The notes beneath the pieces were generated by a model. The model searched no databases. It was not told where the DNA came from and saw only the letters and a program-made list of their open reading frames with translations. From Sarocladium kiliense (taxonomy: Eukaryota; Ascomycota; Sordariomycetes; Hypocreales; Sarocladiaceae), in NCBI GenBank assembly GCA_030734395.1, contig JAUZTG010000020.1:1116001-1180000 (forward strand): 64,000 bases of DNA, given 5' to 3'. Below are positions 44,173 through 56,184 of this stretch, in pieces (the first letter of the stretch is position 1; each line of letters opens with the position of its first letter). The position numbers and the translations under genes were made by a program.

Positions 44173-45829
44173 TCATCTCCTCGACGATGCTCTGTCTCCT
44201 AGCCGTTCCTTCTCTCTCTCGAGGAGGAGAGTAAGCTGGCTCTTCGTTCTCGCCAACGGGACGCTGGCAGCTGAGCTCGGCTGCGTTGGCGTGAATAGCG
44301 AAGTGGACGAGCCTCGACGGGCGAGCGTGTCGTTCAAATCGCCCATGCTGTATAGCGGCGAAGGAGGGGGTAGAGATCCAACGCCGGATTGATCGATGAT
44401 CGTTCCCTGTGCCGCAACGTTGGTCGTCGAGGCTGTAGCGCCGGTGAAGAGGCCGGGCGCGTGTGAAGCTAATGAGAGGTTGCTTCGAAAGCGCTCGTAT
44501 CCAGTGTTAGAATGCGAACGCCCCATGGCTGGCGCAAGCATAGGCCTAGTCTCTTCGGCGACGGGCGGCAACGCCATATCGGAGATCGTAGAAGACCTCG
44601 ACGGACTGCTCGATTCGGTTGCTGGGCTCGGAAGCTCGACCATAGGTTGCGGCTGACTTAGGGCTATTTCTTTAGTCGCCTGATCATTGACGGCGGCTCT
44701 CAGGAGTGGCGAAACTGAGCCGTTCGCCTTGGGCACTTTCTTCTCTGCCGTCAGTCGTCGAGATATTGCTGGTCGCTTGCCAGCCGCCTTTGCACTAAGA
44801 ACTGGCCGTTCTTCTGATGCAGGTGAAGCAGAGATGACACCAGTGATGTTTGCTTCCGCAACTGGCGACACTGCTCCCTGACTCTCTGGCGTTCGTGATG
44901 AGACTACTGATGGTGGTGCCTCGCGTGAGCTCGACTCCGCTGTGACCGAGGTCTGTGAACTGCCCCTCCTGGGCGCCATCATGGGCCGCCTCTTGTTCGC
45001 GGAAGATGCGACAAACCTCTTCGTTGGTTGGACCTTCTTCTTTGCCGGCGAAGGTGTAGTCGCTGCCTTATGATCTGTCCCCGTTGCAGTAGTACTACCT
45101 GATGACGGGATGTCAGCGTCCTTGGCATCCTCATCAGGAGAACCGTGAGGCGATAGGAACCGCGCAGTTGGACGAGGACCTGTTGTAGATGGACCCCGCG
45201 ATTTCTTCAAGATTGGATGAGTGGGTGGTGGTTTGGAGGCACTGGACGACAGACTTCGAAGTCCATTGTCGTTGGCCAAATCCTGCCTATGTGAGCCCGT
45301 GGGAATTTGTGCACTCTTCGATCTTCTGTCATCTGCTGAATTTGACTGTCGTATGAGTGATGGCATGACTGGGGGCATCTAAAATAGGTGAGAACACAAC
45401 CCCATAGCCGGAATGTGGTTCAATAAACTCACGTCTGGACCTTCCCAGCGGTTCGCCACACTTCGCAAAGGCACGAAGGTCGGACCAGTAGAGATGTCCT
45501 CAAAAAGCTGGGCAAGCTTCTCCCCGCTTAGGTTGCGGCGATCACTGCCCCAAACATGCCACCAGAAGTGCTCGAGCCGGCAAGCCGTAGGGTCTTTCAG
45601 CTTCTTATTGGTGACAGTATACACTTTAAAGAAAAAGAACGGCCAGGTCAGCAAAGGAAACTGGGTTCGCTGATGTTGAAGCGGCAGACGCTGACTTACC
45701 GTGCCAGTATCGCCAGATCTTCTCCGTGGGCAGAACAGAATGCGACGCAACCTCTGCGTAAACCTCCGTCGTGTTGACGACAATGCCCTTGGGCAAGAGG
45801 ATGACCGGGGGGCTGTCAAGGAGATCCAT
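44173..45829 (-). CDS. Protein with AreA-like GATA_AreA (PF08550/DUF1752) domain, no GATA finger
   Basis: Three exons (45829-45700, 45623-45433, 45378-44173) give 508 residues. The N-terminal 105 residues carry the domain found at the front of AreA-type nitrogen regulators: 'EKIWRYWHVYTVTNKKLKDPTACRLEHFWWHVWGS', with the conserved R-L-E-[NH]-x-x-W-x-x-W core and 'FEDIS' after it. The remaining 400 residues are Ser/Thr/Pro-rich and disordered, with 'GRSHSNTGYERFRSNLSLASHAPGLFTG' as the best-conserved-looking block and a short C-terminal helix 'LARTKSQLTLLLEREKERLG'. There is no Cys4 zinc finger, so this is not a DNA-binding GATA factor. Members of this family in fungi are linked to nutrient or TORC1-type signalling, which is only suggestive here. 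Confidence 0.85.
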
Positions 45830-48283
45830 GGTGGGGAGAAAGACGTAACCCCGGCTTTGGTTGGTTTAGAAAAGGGTTCTGCAGAGCAGCCTCGGGGATC
45901 TCTCGGACACCTATCCTGTCGTTGACGAAATGCAAGATAGTTCAAGAGATGGAAAAGCCGATGAGAGGGACAACCAGTGTACGCCACGCGTACACGTCCC
46001 AGCTAGCTTCTCTGGACTTGTGGCAAGCTCATGGTCATCGCAAGGACCACAGATGGGAAAGCTGAGTCACTGCTCTGTATGTGGCAAGGGCTGGCGATAG
46101 AATTGCCGGCGGTGGTTTGTGCGCTAAAGCACTTTGTTCAGTTCGGTACGACTTTATCAGAATGAAGTAGGTATGCAAGAGCAGCAAACGCTGTGCGCTT
46201 GATGGACGTACCTGGAGACTTGGTCACGAGGCCGAGGACAATGAAATGACAAGGCGGCAAAAGCTGAGGTGAAACAACGGCAAAGGAGGATGGAAGGGCT
46301 GCAGGTGCGGCTCGACGTCCGAAGTACTCGTTGAGACAATTGGGTAGAAGATCAAGGAAGAGGTAAGCGGTGACTGTATGCTTTGTTGTTGGTGGTTGTG
46401 ATCAAAGACAGTAGGTGGTGGTGCTTCTTTTTCTTCTCCTGGCCCTCGGTTGCTTGTTCGAGAGATGGTGCGTGTGTGTGTGGTGGCTGCAAGGGATGAG
46501 GAGAGCCTTGTTTGTGAATGACTGGCGCCTGACGGTGAGGCTGAGAGGTCGTGATGGCAGGGAGAAAGAGAAGAAGAGAAGAAGAGAAGAAGGTGAGTGA
46601 GGTTAGTGAGTCGGTGAGAAGAGAGTAGGTGAGGTGGAAGAGGCGGAGGGCGGAGGTGGATGAGACCGGTGAGGAGGAGGAGCAGGACCCGACACTAGGC
46701 AAGGTACACACACAGATAGACCAAGACCGCAATGCAAGCACAGTGCAGCACACGATCGCCGGCAGCAACAGGTACCGAAAGTACTCCTGGTACTAGTACA
46801 GTAACAGATGCGACCAAGTGCCCAGCACCAGGCAGCTTCAGCTGTTGATTTACCAGGTGGCAGCAGGTGGTGCTTCAGCCACTGGCATCAGGTCCCACTG
46901 GGGGCTGGTTGTGGCAAGGGCCCTAAGAAGCTAAGATACCCTTACTAGCCCGCTATCAAGTCACTAGCAGGGCGTGCTCGAACCAGTTAAGCCCCTGAAG
47001 AGGCAAATGGCATCCGCTGAAGGAAGTTTGAGGTGAGTGTCACGGTGCTAGGGGACCTGCTACGGGTCTCCCCGGATAGTCGCTATGGGTCCCGGGAGAG
47101 TCCACTGATGGTCGATGTGTGCGTGCCTGACCTTATCTCTCACAGGGCATCCATCGAACAATGGATTCCACACAAGTAAAGATGAGAAAAGGGGACATCA
47201 TTCTTTCATTCATTCATCTAATTTTCCCATTCATGCCCAATACATACCAAATAAGGAATGACAACGCAGCCTCGGATCTAGACAAGGTAGCAGTGACATG
47301 CACAAGATCGGACAGCCGACCAGCCAGCCAGCCAGACAGACAGACCGCCCATCACCCATCGCCAGCCGAGTTCCCAAGTCCGGGGGTCACGCGCACCCTA
47401 ACAATCACCCTTGTCCCCCATCCCATCTCATCCCACGCATTCGGACACATCACATGAGCCAGCCTTTTATTGTGATTTGCTTATTTCTTGCCTTCCCCCT
47501 CCTCTTCAAAGTCGGTCAACATGCGTTTCCTCCTCCTTCATTTGCCCATTCTTGCATGACGCCCCCTTCTTTTACTTCTTGCGTGAGACCTCGCGTGCGT
47601 GTAGCCCTCTTCCGCTCCGCCCAGGAGTGGGACGGAAGGGAGGGATGGAGGAGGGGGAGGTTTTTGGCATGTGTGGTCTAGAAGCTTTTGTTGGTGGGGG
47701 GATTTTTGGGTCCTGGGCCTTACACGTGTGGAAAGGCCTTTGACAGGAAGATATGCTGCTGTGCCCTATCCGACGTCCACGTGAAAAGCCAAGATGCAGC
47801 TTATCAGGCAACTTGGGCTCCATGTTTAGAGGTTGCGTTTTTCCACATTTCGGGAAATGAGGACCTGTGTATTGCGTGCTGGACTCAAGCCACTCGCAAA
47901 GCTAGACTACCAGATCATGTGGCTCCGAGCCGACGGAACAGGGTCCAGCTCCGCCATTGGCCCTCTCTCCTAATCCTTAGTTCCCCCCAAGTCGGCTTTA
48001 GGTACCCCAACGACCACAATTCCGTGAATCGCGTTTCCTTAGCTGTTATCACAAGGCAGCGTTTAGACAAAATTTGGTAAAGTTCTTGTTTGATTTCGTG
48101 GTTGATTATAGACTGGCTTAGCCAAGTCAAGATCTATTCGGTGACCAGGAACAGTCCCGCGTAGGCGTACTCCTTCAGGACGACAGAGAAACAAGCAGAA
48201 ATGCAATTCCGAAGCATGCATGCAAAGCAAAATCCAACCATGACCCAGTGCTTTTTATCAGACTCCAATCCGTGACCAATTTC
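45830..48283. other. 2.4-kb intergenic region
   Basis: No supported gene. Includes a purine-rich tract (GAAGA/GAG words) about 46555-46680 and simple CA/GT-rich patches near 46465-46480. Presumably contains the promoter and long leader of the AreA-domain gene. Frames on both strands around 47160-47830 are low-complexity. Confidence 0.35.
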
Positions 48284-49448
48284 TCATGTGACAGTGTAAC
48301 CACCGTCGACACGGATATCAGCTCCAGTGACATATCCACTGGCGTTCGACAGCAAGAAAGTCACAGGGCCCATCAGGTCCTGAGGCTGGCCCATCTTGCC
48401 CTGAGGAATCAGCGACGTCCACTTCTTCTTCAGGTCCGGGTTATCATCCAAAATCTTCTCGGTCAACGCCGTGAGCATATATCCAGGGGAGATGCAGTTC
48501 ACCCTGATACCCGCAGAAGCCCACTCAACCGCCAAGCTGGCAGCCAAGTGCCTGACACCGGCCTTCGCAGCGTTATAAGGAGCCTGAGGCTGAGGAACAT
48601 TGACGATGGCACCGGACATGGATCCGATCATGACCATGCTGCCTGGTGCCTTGCGCTCCATGAGGTGGCGCGCGACGGAGGTAGCGAAGAGGTAGGTACC
48701 GTCCACGTTGACGGCCCAGAGCTTGCGCATGCGGTCGATGGGGTAGTTGACAGCTTCGAAGTTCTCTGTAAAGCCGGCTGAGGTGACGAGGTTGTCGATC
48801 TTTCCGTGTTCGGCGAGGATGGAGGCGATGCAGGCTTCAACAGACTCGGGGTCGGCGACGTCAGCGTAGTGGGCGGTGACCTTGGGGATGCTACAGGCAC
48901 GATGTTAGAGACCAATTCATATTGCTCAGGGCTATTTCGGGAGCTTACCGCTCAGCATTGGGGTTCTCGCGCTTGAAAGCATCGACAAGGAGCTGGCACT
49001 GTCTCTCGGCCTCATCCTCTGTTACGATTGTTAGTAAACGCATTCTTTTAAAGCTAAATGGGCGGAGTAACTCACTGTTCATGTCAACCAACGCCAAATC
49101 CGATCCAGAGTACACCATACCCTGTCCAATCACCAGTCCCAATCCTCTCGCACCACCAGTAACGACACCAACGTTGCCGTCAAGTGAGAAGCTGGCAAGA
49201 GTAGGCTTGACATACTGGCCTGGGATACCGTGGACAGGCTTGGACTTGGGCAGCTCGTCCTCAGCAGGATACTCAACCTCGACACCGGGGTCGGTACGAG
49301 AGTAGCTGCCGGGCTTGTCGAGACGCGGAGGAGCTCCGGAGAGGCAGCGAGAAGCTGCTGCGAAGGAAGCTGGACGGAAAGCGGGTGACGGGGGTGTGCG
49401 GCGAGCGGCGAGGCGCAAGAGAGAGGCGGTTGTTCTTGAGGCTGCCAT
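48284..49448 (-). CDS. Mitochondrial-type SDR, D-arabinitol 2-dehydrogenase-like
   Basis: A sugar-alcohol-type short-chain dehydrogenase. Three exons (49448-49076, 49018-48949, 48890-48284) give 349 residues. The first about 45 residues are Arg/Ala/Ser-rich and nearly free of acids, a probable mitochondrial targeting sequence, and then 'LDKPGSYSRTDPGVEVEYP' leads to the SDR domain. Motifs: 'VVTGGARGLGL' (TGxxxGxG), 'ALVDMN' with the Asp favouring NAD, 'VTSAGF' in place of NNAG, 'IGSMSG' with the catalytic Ser, 'YNAAK' with Tyr/Lys, and the C-terminal 'DIRVDGGYTVT'. Fungal proteins with this N-terminal extension and motifs are commonly annotated D-arabinitol 2-dehydrogenase or sorbose reductase; true substrate unverified. 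The mitochondrial targeting inference is by composition only. Confidence 0.88.
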
Positions 49449-52165
49449 TTTGGAGGTTTGTGTGTGATTTGTGTGGGTTGTGCAGTGTGAGGGGAGAGGA
49501 AGAAGGGAGGTAGAGGTTGGAGCTTTCAGCAACCCTGCAATCGGTGGGAGGAGGTGTTGCACGCAATGACGAGAGTCAAGGGAAAGCTCAGGAGCTCGAT
49601 GGCAAGGAAAGGGTTGAGCGTCAGAGAAATGTGTCGATCGTGTGGAGGAGAACGATTGTTGGAGACGCGGCGGATGGGTCGGGAGGCGAATGTGGCGAAT
49701 TTGTCTATTATTAGGAGGAGAAGCTCAGTCGTTTGAGGGTCTGACGCGCGCAACGTCGAGACTGTGGAGTCAATTAAGTATTATGATAAAACTTGCGCAA
49801 GGAGGAGACAGATGGATTGGATGAAGAATGGAAGAGGAGAGGGAGGAAGGGGGCTGAAGCTCTCGTGGGATGGGCAACTTATACGTGCACAGGTCCAATC
49901 CAGACAGCTAAGCTCCCGGTCGTCAAGGCCCCAGAAAGCTGCACTGCCCGCCAAGGCCGGTCCGGAATGTCACAGGGATGGAGCTGGATGCAAATCTGGC
50001 TAATGCTACGGTAGGCTAAAAACAATAGAGGAGGAGGAGTGAACAGAGAGAAAAAAAAAAGACCCCAATTGTTACGAGCTGGACAGCTGTCTGCACTGAC
50101 GAAGGTGGCTCGCAGTGCCCGAAGACGGAGGGGTGTCTCACTCATCCCATCGTGAACAGGGGGTATGGTGTGTCTTGAGCTACCACCCCATCATACACCC
50201 ATCCATCGCACTCACCGAGAGCAGCAGTAGCAGTGGTAGCTAAATTGGTTCAAGCGAAGAAAGAAAACAAGCAACGCCAGGGGTCCAACAGGAGAAGTCC
50301 GTGGGTGGGGGTGGTGCTCTGCTTGGGTGCTTGGAGCTGTTGGAGGCGAAGAAGCGAGATGGACGATGGGTGAAAGAGTGGGGAAGAAGATGGGGACGCG
50401 ACACGCGGCGCTTGGGGAATTTTTCTGATTGAGTCTGTGTGTCGAACGGACTGTACTATTTCGAGGAGAGGGAGCTATCGTCGCTATTACTGTTTGCGGT
50501 CAAGACGACGGAGGGATGGTGAAAGGGGATGCCTGGAGCGGAGACTTTTCGATGGTTGGAGTTGAGGAGGGGAACATCAGAGTAGAGCATAACTGGCAAC
50601 AATCCTCAACAATCTGCCCAGAGCCAGCCAATCGATCGATCGTCCATCTCGTATCCTACTCTGAGTAAGAACTGCATACCGCAGAAAGTCCAGGCAGACA
50701 AAACAGAAGAGTCTGGACAAGCTCGTCAATGCAGTGGTTTGCATGTGGCACCCTGCCCTGCTGCTGCTGTGGCTGCGCTGCCGGCCGTGACCCCAGCTGC
50801 ATTTGTGGCATCAACCCACGGAGATCATATGCAGACCCTAGCGAGTGCGTGGGATGCTACTCTGTACTTCCAGACATGACCAATGCCAATCCTGCTCCGA
50901 CTCCCGTGTCTTCGACTTGAGCCTCTACCCCATTTATGAAAACTGTTGAAGCTTGGACCAGGCACCGACAGTCGAAGGCGTCTAGAAGGGCTTAAGCTAG
51001 GCGCTCAGGCCACCCAAGCCACTGTCAGCCACCATCAGCCACTGAACGCTCTATCATGGGGATCATGAGTCTCCTGAAGATAGTGGCTTGACTTGTCTCT
51101 TCCATGCGGCATTCTTCACTCTCTCGCTCCCTCCATCCTTCAAAACGTATTCATCCAACCCAGACCAATACCGGAACACCTACCACGTCCCGAGACATTC
51201 CCATTTCAAATACCATCGAACAATCGAAAACAGCCAAAACCCAACCCCCCACAGACCCCTCTCTACCAGATACCCACAGGGGGGGGGGCGTGTGCGTCGC
51301 GGCACTTGAGAATGCGAATGCAGGGCATTCTCCACTTGGCCGCCTCCGCGTGAGATGCTGATTTTTCTGATCCCGGTCCTCGTTCCCTAGCTGTCGGATA
51401 TTCGCCCAGAGACAAGTCTCAACACCATGATGGTCAATCTCACGATGTTTAGCCCTCCTTTACACCAACAAACCTCGACGACGCTCAACCAACTATACAA
51501 CCCCCTTTAACACGGCAGTGTAGCCCCAAGACATGCCAATTCAGTAACATGTCCAATTACCTGCATCTCTGATTTCCTTTTGCTTTTCTTCTTTCCAGAA
51601 AGCAAGCCCTAGTCATGTTGAAATTGTTAAGAGCTTCTTCATGACTTTGTGTCAACAGGCTATAACCTCACCGCCAAAGCCTATCCGAGGCACCCACAAA
51701 CACTCCAGGTACTAACTACTAATAGCAATCCGGTAATACTCCATACCCCGAGCTGAATAATACTCCCGCCATTTGACACAGGAGATAACGCCATTCTGGC
51801 CAAAGCTATCTCCAGCTTGACCGCGTCTCGCACCTCAAACCACTCCAAGCAAGTCACGTCAGCCAACTTCGAAGGTTGCGAATAAAACAAGTATTTGTTT
51901 CGTAAGAATGATTCCATGTCTTCTAATTTTGCCATGTCCTTGAGATAGCTCAATGGTCTCTTGTTCCCTCTCCCCATGACCTCCAGTCCCCTAGTGAAGC
52001 TTCCTCTCCTTTCTTTATCCTGCTGCCTGGCTGCACCTGAAGCACGCACCCCTCCCCAGCAATCCTTGGCTGCAAATAGCTCCAATCCTTCCCGTCTTAT
52101 GGTTGCAGCTAGAGGACCTCCGTTTCACAGTCTCTCTCTTTTTTTCTCTCGGTTCAACGGCCGCC
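49449..52165. other. 2.7-kb intergenic region
   Basis: No supported gene. It has homopolymer runs (A-tract near 50050, G10 near 51280), purine-rich leader-like DNA upstream of the SDR, and short Cys-rich or Pro-rich frames that look accidental. The 52160 end is the IVD 3' flank. Confidence 0.35.
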
Positions 52166-53516
52166 TCATGCATCCTTGTACATCTTGTTGAATGCCCGTC
52201 CAATGACCATCCGCCGAACCTCGGACGTACCGGCTCCAATTTCATACAGCTTCGCACTATTTCCAACTTCCGTTAGCAATCACATCCAAAGGTAAAAAGT
52301 AACAAGGAGTCAGGGAGACTCACTCTCTCACCAGCCTGCTGGCCGGCATCTCCTCCACATACCCCATACCTCCCATCAACTGCACACAATCCAACGCGAC
52401 CTCTGTTCCCCTCTCCGCAGCATACAGAATTGCACCCGCACAGTCCTCCGTCTTCACAATGCCCTCCTCATCGACGGCCTTCGCCGTAGCATAAGTATAC
52501 GCCCTACTCGCCTGCAACTTCGTATGCATATCCGCCAATCGGCCCTGGACAAGCTGATTGTGCGCCACGGGCTGTCCGAATTGCTTGCGCTGGTGGACGA
52601 AGGGGAGCGTGTGGTCCATTGCGGCCTGCATGAGGCCGAGGGGACCGGATGAGAGGACTAGACGCTCGAGGTCAAGACCTTCCATAAGAACGCGGACGCC
52701 GCCATTGATGGCGCCGAGGACGTTCTCGGAGGGGACGAAGACGGAGTCGAACATGAGCTCGCCAGTATTTGAGCCTCGCATGCCCATCTTGTCAAGCTTG
52801 CGAGCACAGCTGAATCCCTTGGTCTTTGTCTCGACAATGAAGGCCGTGATACCCTTGCTTGCCTTATCTGGCTCGGTCTTCGCGTAGACGACAATGACAT
52901 CTGCGTCCGGGCCGTTGGTAATCCACATCTTGCTCCCGTTGAGAACGTAGCCGCCGTCGACCTTCTTCGCCGTTGTGCGCATGCTGACGACGTCGCTGCC
53001 AGCGCCGGATTCAGACATGGCGAGAGCACCAACCAGCTCACCGGCAATGAGACCGGGGAGATACTTCTTCTTCTGCTCCGGTGAACCATTGAGTTGCAGC
53101 TGGTTGACACATAGTTGCGAATGCGCTGCGTAACTCAGGCCAATTGAACCCGAAGCTCGTGACATCTCCTCCATAACCACACAATGTGCCTGGTATCCCA
53201 TCCCCATACCTCCAACATCCTCATCTGCTGTGATGCCCAGGAGTCCCGCCTCACCCATCTTCCGCCACATCTCATTCGGGAAGGCATTCTCCTTGTCTGT
53301 CCTTGCGGCAACCTCCTCCGGGATCTCGCGACGAGTGAACTCCTGGACACGCTCGCGCAGCTCAGCGAGATCTGCTGAGGTCGGAGGCTCGAAGCCTTGG
53401 GGATGCTTTGAGGAGTGGTGACGGCATTGCTGGGAGGGGAGGGTGATGACTGGGGTTGACGGCCGTAAGCGCGACGCAGGGCGTGCGAGGGAGCGCAGTG
53501 TTCTGAGGGCAGCCAT
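52166..53516 (-). CDS. IVD: Isovaleryl-CoA dehydrogenase
   Basis: A mitochondrial FAD enzyme that oxidises isovaleryl-CoA to 3-methylcrotonyl-CoA in leucine breakdown. Two exons (53516-52324 and 52256-52166) give 427 residues. The first about 35 residues are a basic presequence ending 'CRHHSSKHP'. The acyl-CoA dehydrogenase fold follows: 'YAAHSQLCVNQL', 'ALAMSESGAGSDV', 'GSKMWITNGPDAD' and the catalytic base Glu284 in 'GLDLERLVLSSGPLG', the placement of Glu in IVD rather than in other ACADs. 'QLMGGMGYVEEMP' and, from the last exon, 'YEIGAGTSEVRRMVIGR' complete the C-terminus. Its position back-to-back with MCCB, which acts on the next intermediate, supports the assignment. Confidence 0.97.
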
Positions 53517-53938
53517 GGTGGATTGTGTGTATGGCTGTGAATATGTGGAAGAGGAATAGAATGATCAGCCCCTCAAGAGTCAATCCAGCGATGCAGTTGC
53601 AGAAAAACAAAGATGGGCAGGAGAATGGCGGTAGCAGGCTGAACTCGGCTTCACATGGCTCTCTGACGTTGGCTTCGGCCCCGTCGGCTTAACGCGGCTT
53701 TCCCCGGTCTTCGCCCGCCTTGACCCGCCCGCAGCCCCAACCCCAACCCCAGATTCCCAACTCCAAGCTCGGCTTAAGCCGATTCAACATCCAGCTTTCC
53801 TCTCCATCGGCCTCGTGTCTCTCTTCCTCTCCCCTTCCTCAGCCGGCTCTCTGAAATTTTTCTTCACCACTCCCCTCATATCGTGATTGCCAATAAAGAG
53901 CATAATCAATTGATCAACAAAACCTCACTCTACCAACC
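53517..53938. promoter_or_regulatory. Shared IVD/MCCB promoter with TCGG-N6-CCGA palindrome
   Basis: The two start codons are 422 bp apart and transcribed away from each other. At 53769-53782 there is a perfect 14-bp palindrome 'tcggcttaagccga', i.e. CGG-N6-CCG with flanking T/A, the geometry bound by Zn2Cys6 dimers such as Ppr1/UaY. A related single copy 'tcggcttaacgcggctt' sits at about 53684-53700. A leader-like CT-rich tract follows before MCCB. Confidence 0.5.
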
Positions 53939-55700
53939 ATGTCCCTCTCACGGCCAGCTCTCCGGCTGAGCCGCCTCCCCCGCACATCCTCACCATCTTC
54001 CTCCTCCATCATCACAATTACCGCCTACCGCTCCATCGCCTCTCTCACTCCTCCACACCACTCCTCCTCCATCTCTCGTCTCCCAACGTCAGTCGACACC
54101 TCGTCGCCCGAATATCTCGACAACCATGCCTCCATGACGACCACTATGCGCCGTCTCCAAGACCTCTCACTCCGCGTCCAGAAGGGCGGCTCCGACAAGG
54201 CCAGAGAGAAGCACATCGCCAGGAATAAGATGCTTCCCCGTGATCGCGTTACAGCACTCATCGATCCCGGCACCACTTTCCTCGAGCTCAGCCCTCTTGC
54301 TGGTCATGAGCTGTACCCGGAAGCCGACGTCCCAGCTGGAGGTATCATCACTGGTGTTGGAGTTGTCGAAGGCGTCACCTGCGTCATCGTCGCAAACGAC
54401 AGCACCGTCAAGGGCGGCACATACTACCCCATCACCGTCAAGAAGCATCTCCGCGCTCAAGCCGTCGCCCAGGAGAACAACCTTCCCTGCATCTACCTCG
54501 TCGACAGCGGTGGCGCCAACCTCCCCCACCAAGCCGACGTCTTTCCAGACCGTGACCACTTCGGCCGTATCTTCTACAACCAAGCACGCATGTCCGCCGC
54601 AGGTATCCCACAGATCTCCGTCGTCATGGGTCCTTGCACAGCTGGAGGTGCCTATGTCCCCGCCATGTCCGACGAGTCCATCATCGTCCAAGAGCAAGGC
54701 CACATCTTCCTCGCCGGTCCCCCACTCGTAAAGGCTGCTACCGGTGAAGTCGTTTCACCTGAGGACCTCGGCGGCGGCAAGATGCACTCTTCTGTCTCCG
54801 GCGTCACAGACTACCTCGCCGTTGACGACGCCCACGCCATCACCCTCGCTCGCCGCTCCATTAGCAACCTCAACTGGCCAACCTCCTCCAGCACCACTCC
54901 AACCTTCTCCGAGCCTCTCCACGACCCGGAAGAGCTCCTCGGCATCGCAACCACTAACCTGCGCAAGCCCCTTCCCATCCGTGAAGTCATCTCCCGCATC
55001 GTCGATGGCTCTCACTTCTCCGAGTTCAAACGCGACTACGGCACCACTCTCGTCACAGGCTTCGCCAGCATCTACGGCCACAAAGTCGGCATCATCGCCA
55101 ACGACGGCATTCTTTTCGCCTCCTCCAGCCAGAAGGGCGCTCACTTTGTCGAACTCTGCACCCAGCGCGGCATCCCCCTGATCTTCCTCCAGAACATTGC
55201 CGGCTTCATGGTCGGCGCCGCTTCCGAGCGTGAAGGCATCGCAAAGCACGGCGCCAAGCTCGTCACAGCCGTTGCCTGCGCTGATGTCCCAAAGTTCACC
55301 GTCGTTGTCGGTGGAAGCTACGGTGCTGGAAACTACGGTATGTGTGGCAGGGCATACTCTCCTCGCTTCCTTTGGATGTGGCCCAATGCCAGGATAGGCG
55401 TCATGGGTGGTGAACAGCTCGCTGCCGTCATGGAGACGGTGGGCAAGCAAGTCGATCCGGAGTTGAAAAAGCGCATTGAGCGCGAGAGCGATGCCACCTA
55501 CTCATCAGCGAGATTATGGGTAAGTCGAAATTCTGCCGGGGAGAATCAATTGGAGCACAACTGACCAAGTACTCTAGGATGATGGTATCATTCCTCCACA
55601 ACACACAAGAAGATATCTGGGCCTTGGACTCAACGCCGCTATAGGTGGCCGCAACGAGGTCAAGCCGGGCGAGACCAAGTTTGGCGTCTTCCGCATGTAA
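53939..55700 (+). CDS. MCCB: 3-methylcrotonyl-CoA carboxylase beta (carboxyltransferase) subunit
   Basis: The non-biotinylated mitochondrial subunit that moves carboxyl from biotin to 3-methylcrotonyl-CoA in leucine catabolism. Two exons (53939-55519 and 55578-55700) give 567 residues. A Ser/Arg/Leu-rich presequence covers about 1-45. The N-terminal carboxyltransferase half has 'RDRVTALIDPGTTFLELSPLAG' and 'VVMGPCTAGGAYVPAMSDESI'; the C-terminal half has 'LIFLQNIAGFMVG', 'VVVGGSYGAGNYGMCGRAY', 'GVMGGEQLA' and, after the intron, 'DDGIIPPQHTR', marks of MCC/PCC beta. The biotin-carrying alpha subunit is not in this window. The gene faces IVD with a shared promoter. Confidence 0.97.
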
Positions 55701-56184
55701 TTACAAGGACAAATCTGGTAGAGAAATGTTAAAGTAGAACAAATCAAACCCAAGATCAATCACCCTCACGAGCAGAGTGCTACAAAACTCAGTGGGGAGA
55801 GCAATGCACATCTCCCCTGATATCAATTGTTAGGGAGTATCTAAAACACACCCGTCTTTGGTTCAACGCCTACGCTAGGTGATTTCTCGCTTGCGAGTTC
55901 TGTACATCTGGATCGCCTGATGAGACGAATCTGTGAAATGTTTATACAAGATTTTGTCGGTGTCGTCAACTCCATCCTGCATGCCTTGCATATCCTCCAC
56001 TCGTCCAAGAAAGTAAAAAGAAGAAGGAAAAGTTCATTTGGCCCCAGGCCATCATTAGTTGGTTCCAATGGATGATGCGCTCCTCCCTTATTTGAAGCCG
56101 GCCCTCCAGTATGTTTTCCACCGTGGGCTTTCATCTGGCCAAGTAGTTGTAAAGTCATGCGACTACGCACAGCCCGAGGTTGCA
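55701..56184. other. Intergenic between convergent genes
   Basis: 3' flanks of MCCB and the EGF-type membrane protein; no gene seen. Confidence 0.35.

Noticed and set aside
44325..44345. 'gttcaaatc', which matches a tRNA B-box
   Set aside because: It lies inside the AreA-domain coding exon and no acceptor stem or A-box pairs with it.
46964..46998. Minus-strand 'ggttcgagc', B-box-like word
   Set aside because: Last position does not fit GTTCRANYC and no cloverleaf could be drawn.
50729..50920. 63-residue Cys-rich frame that could suggest a small secreted protein
   Set aside because: No signal peptide; the cysteines come from a ctg/tgc repeat and the frame is bounded by noncoding DNA.
54755..55450. 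231-residue minus-strand frame inside MCCB
   Set aside because: Antisense of a strongly conserved enzyme; the high-GC third-position bias opens the opposite strand.
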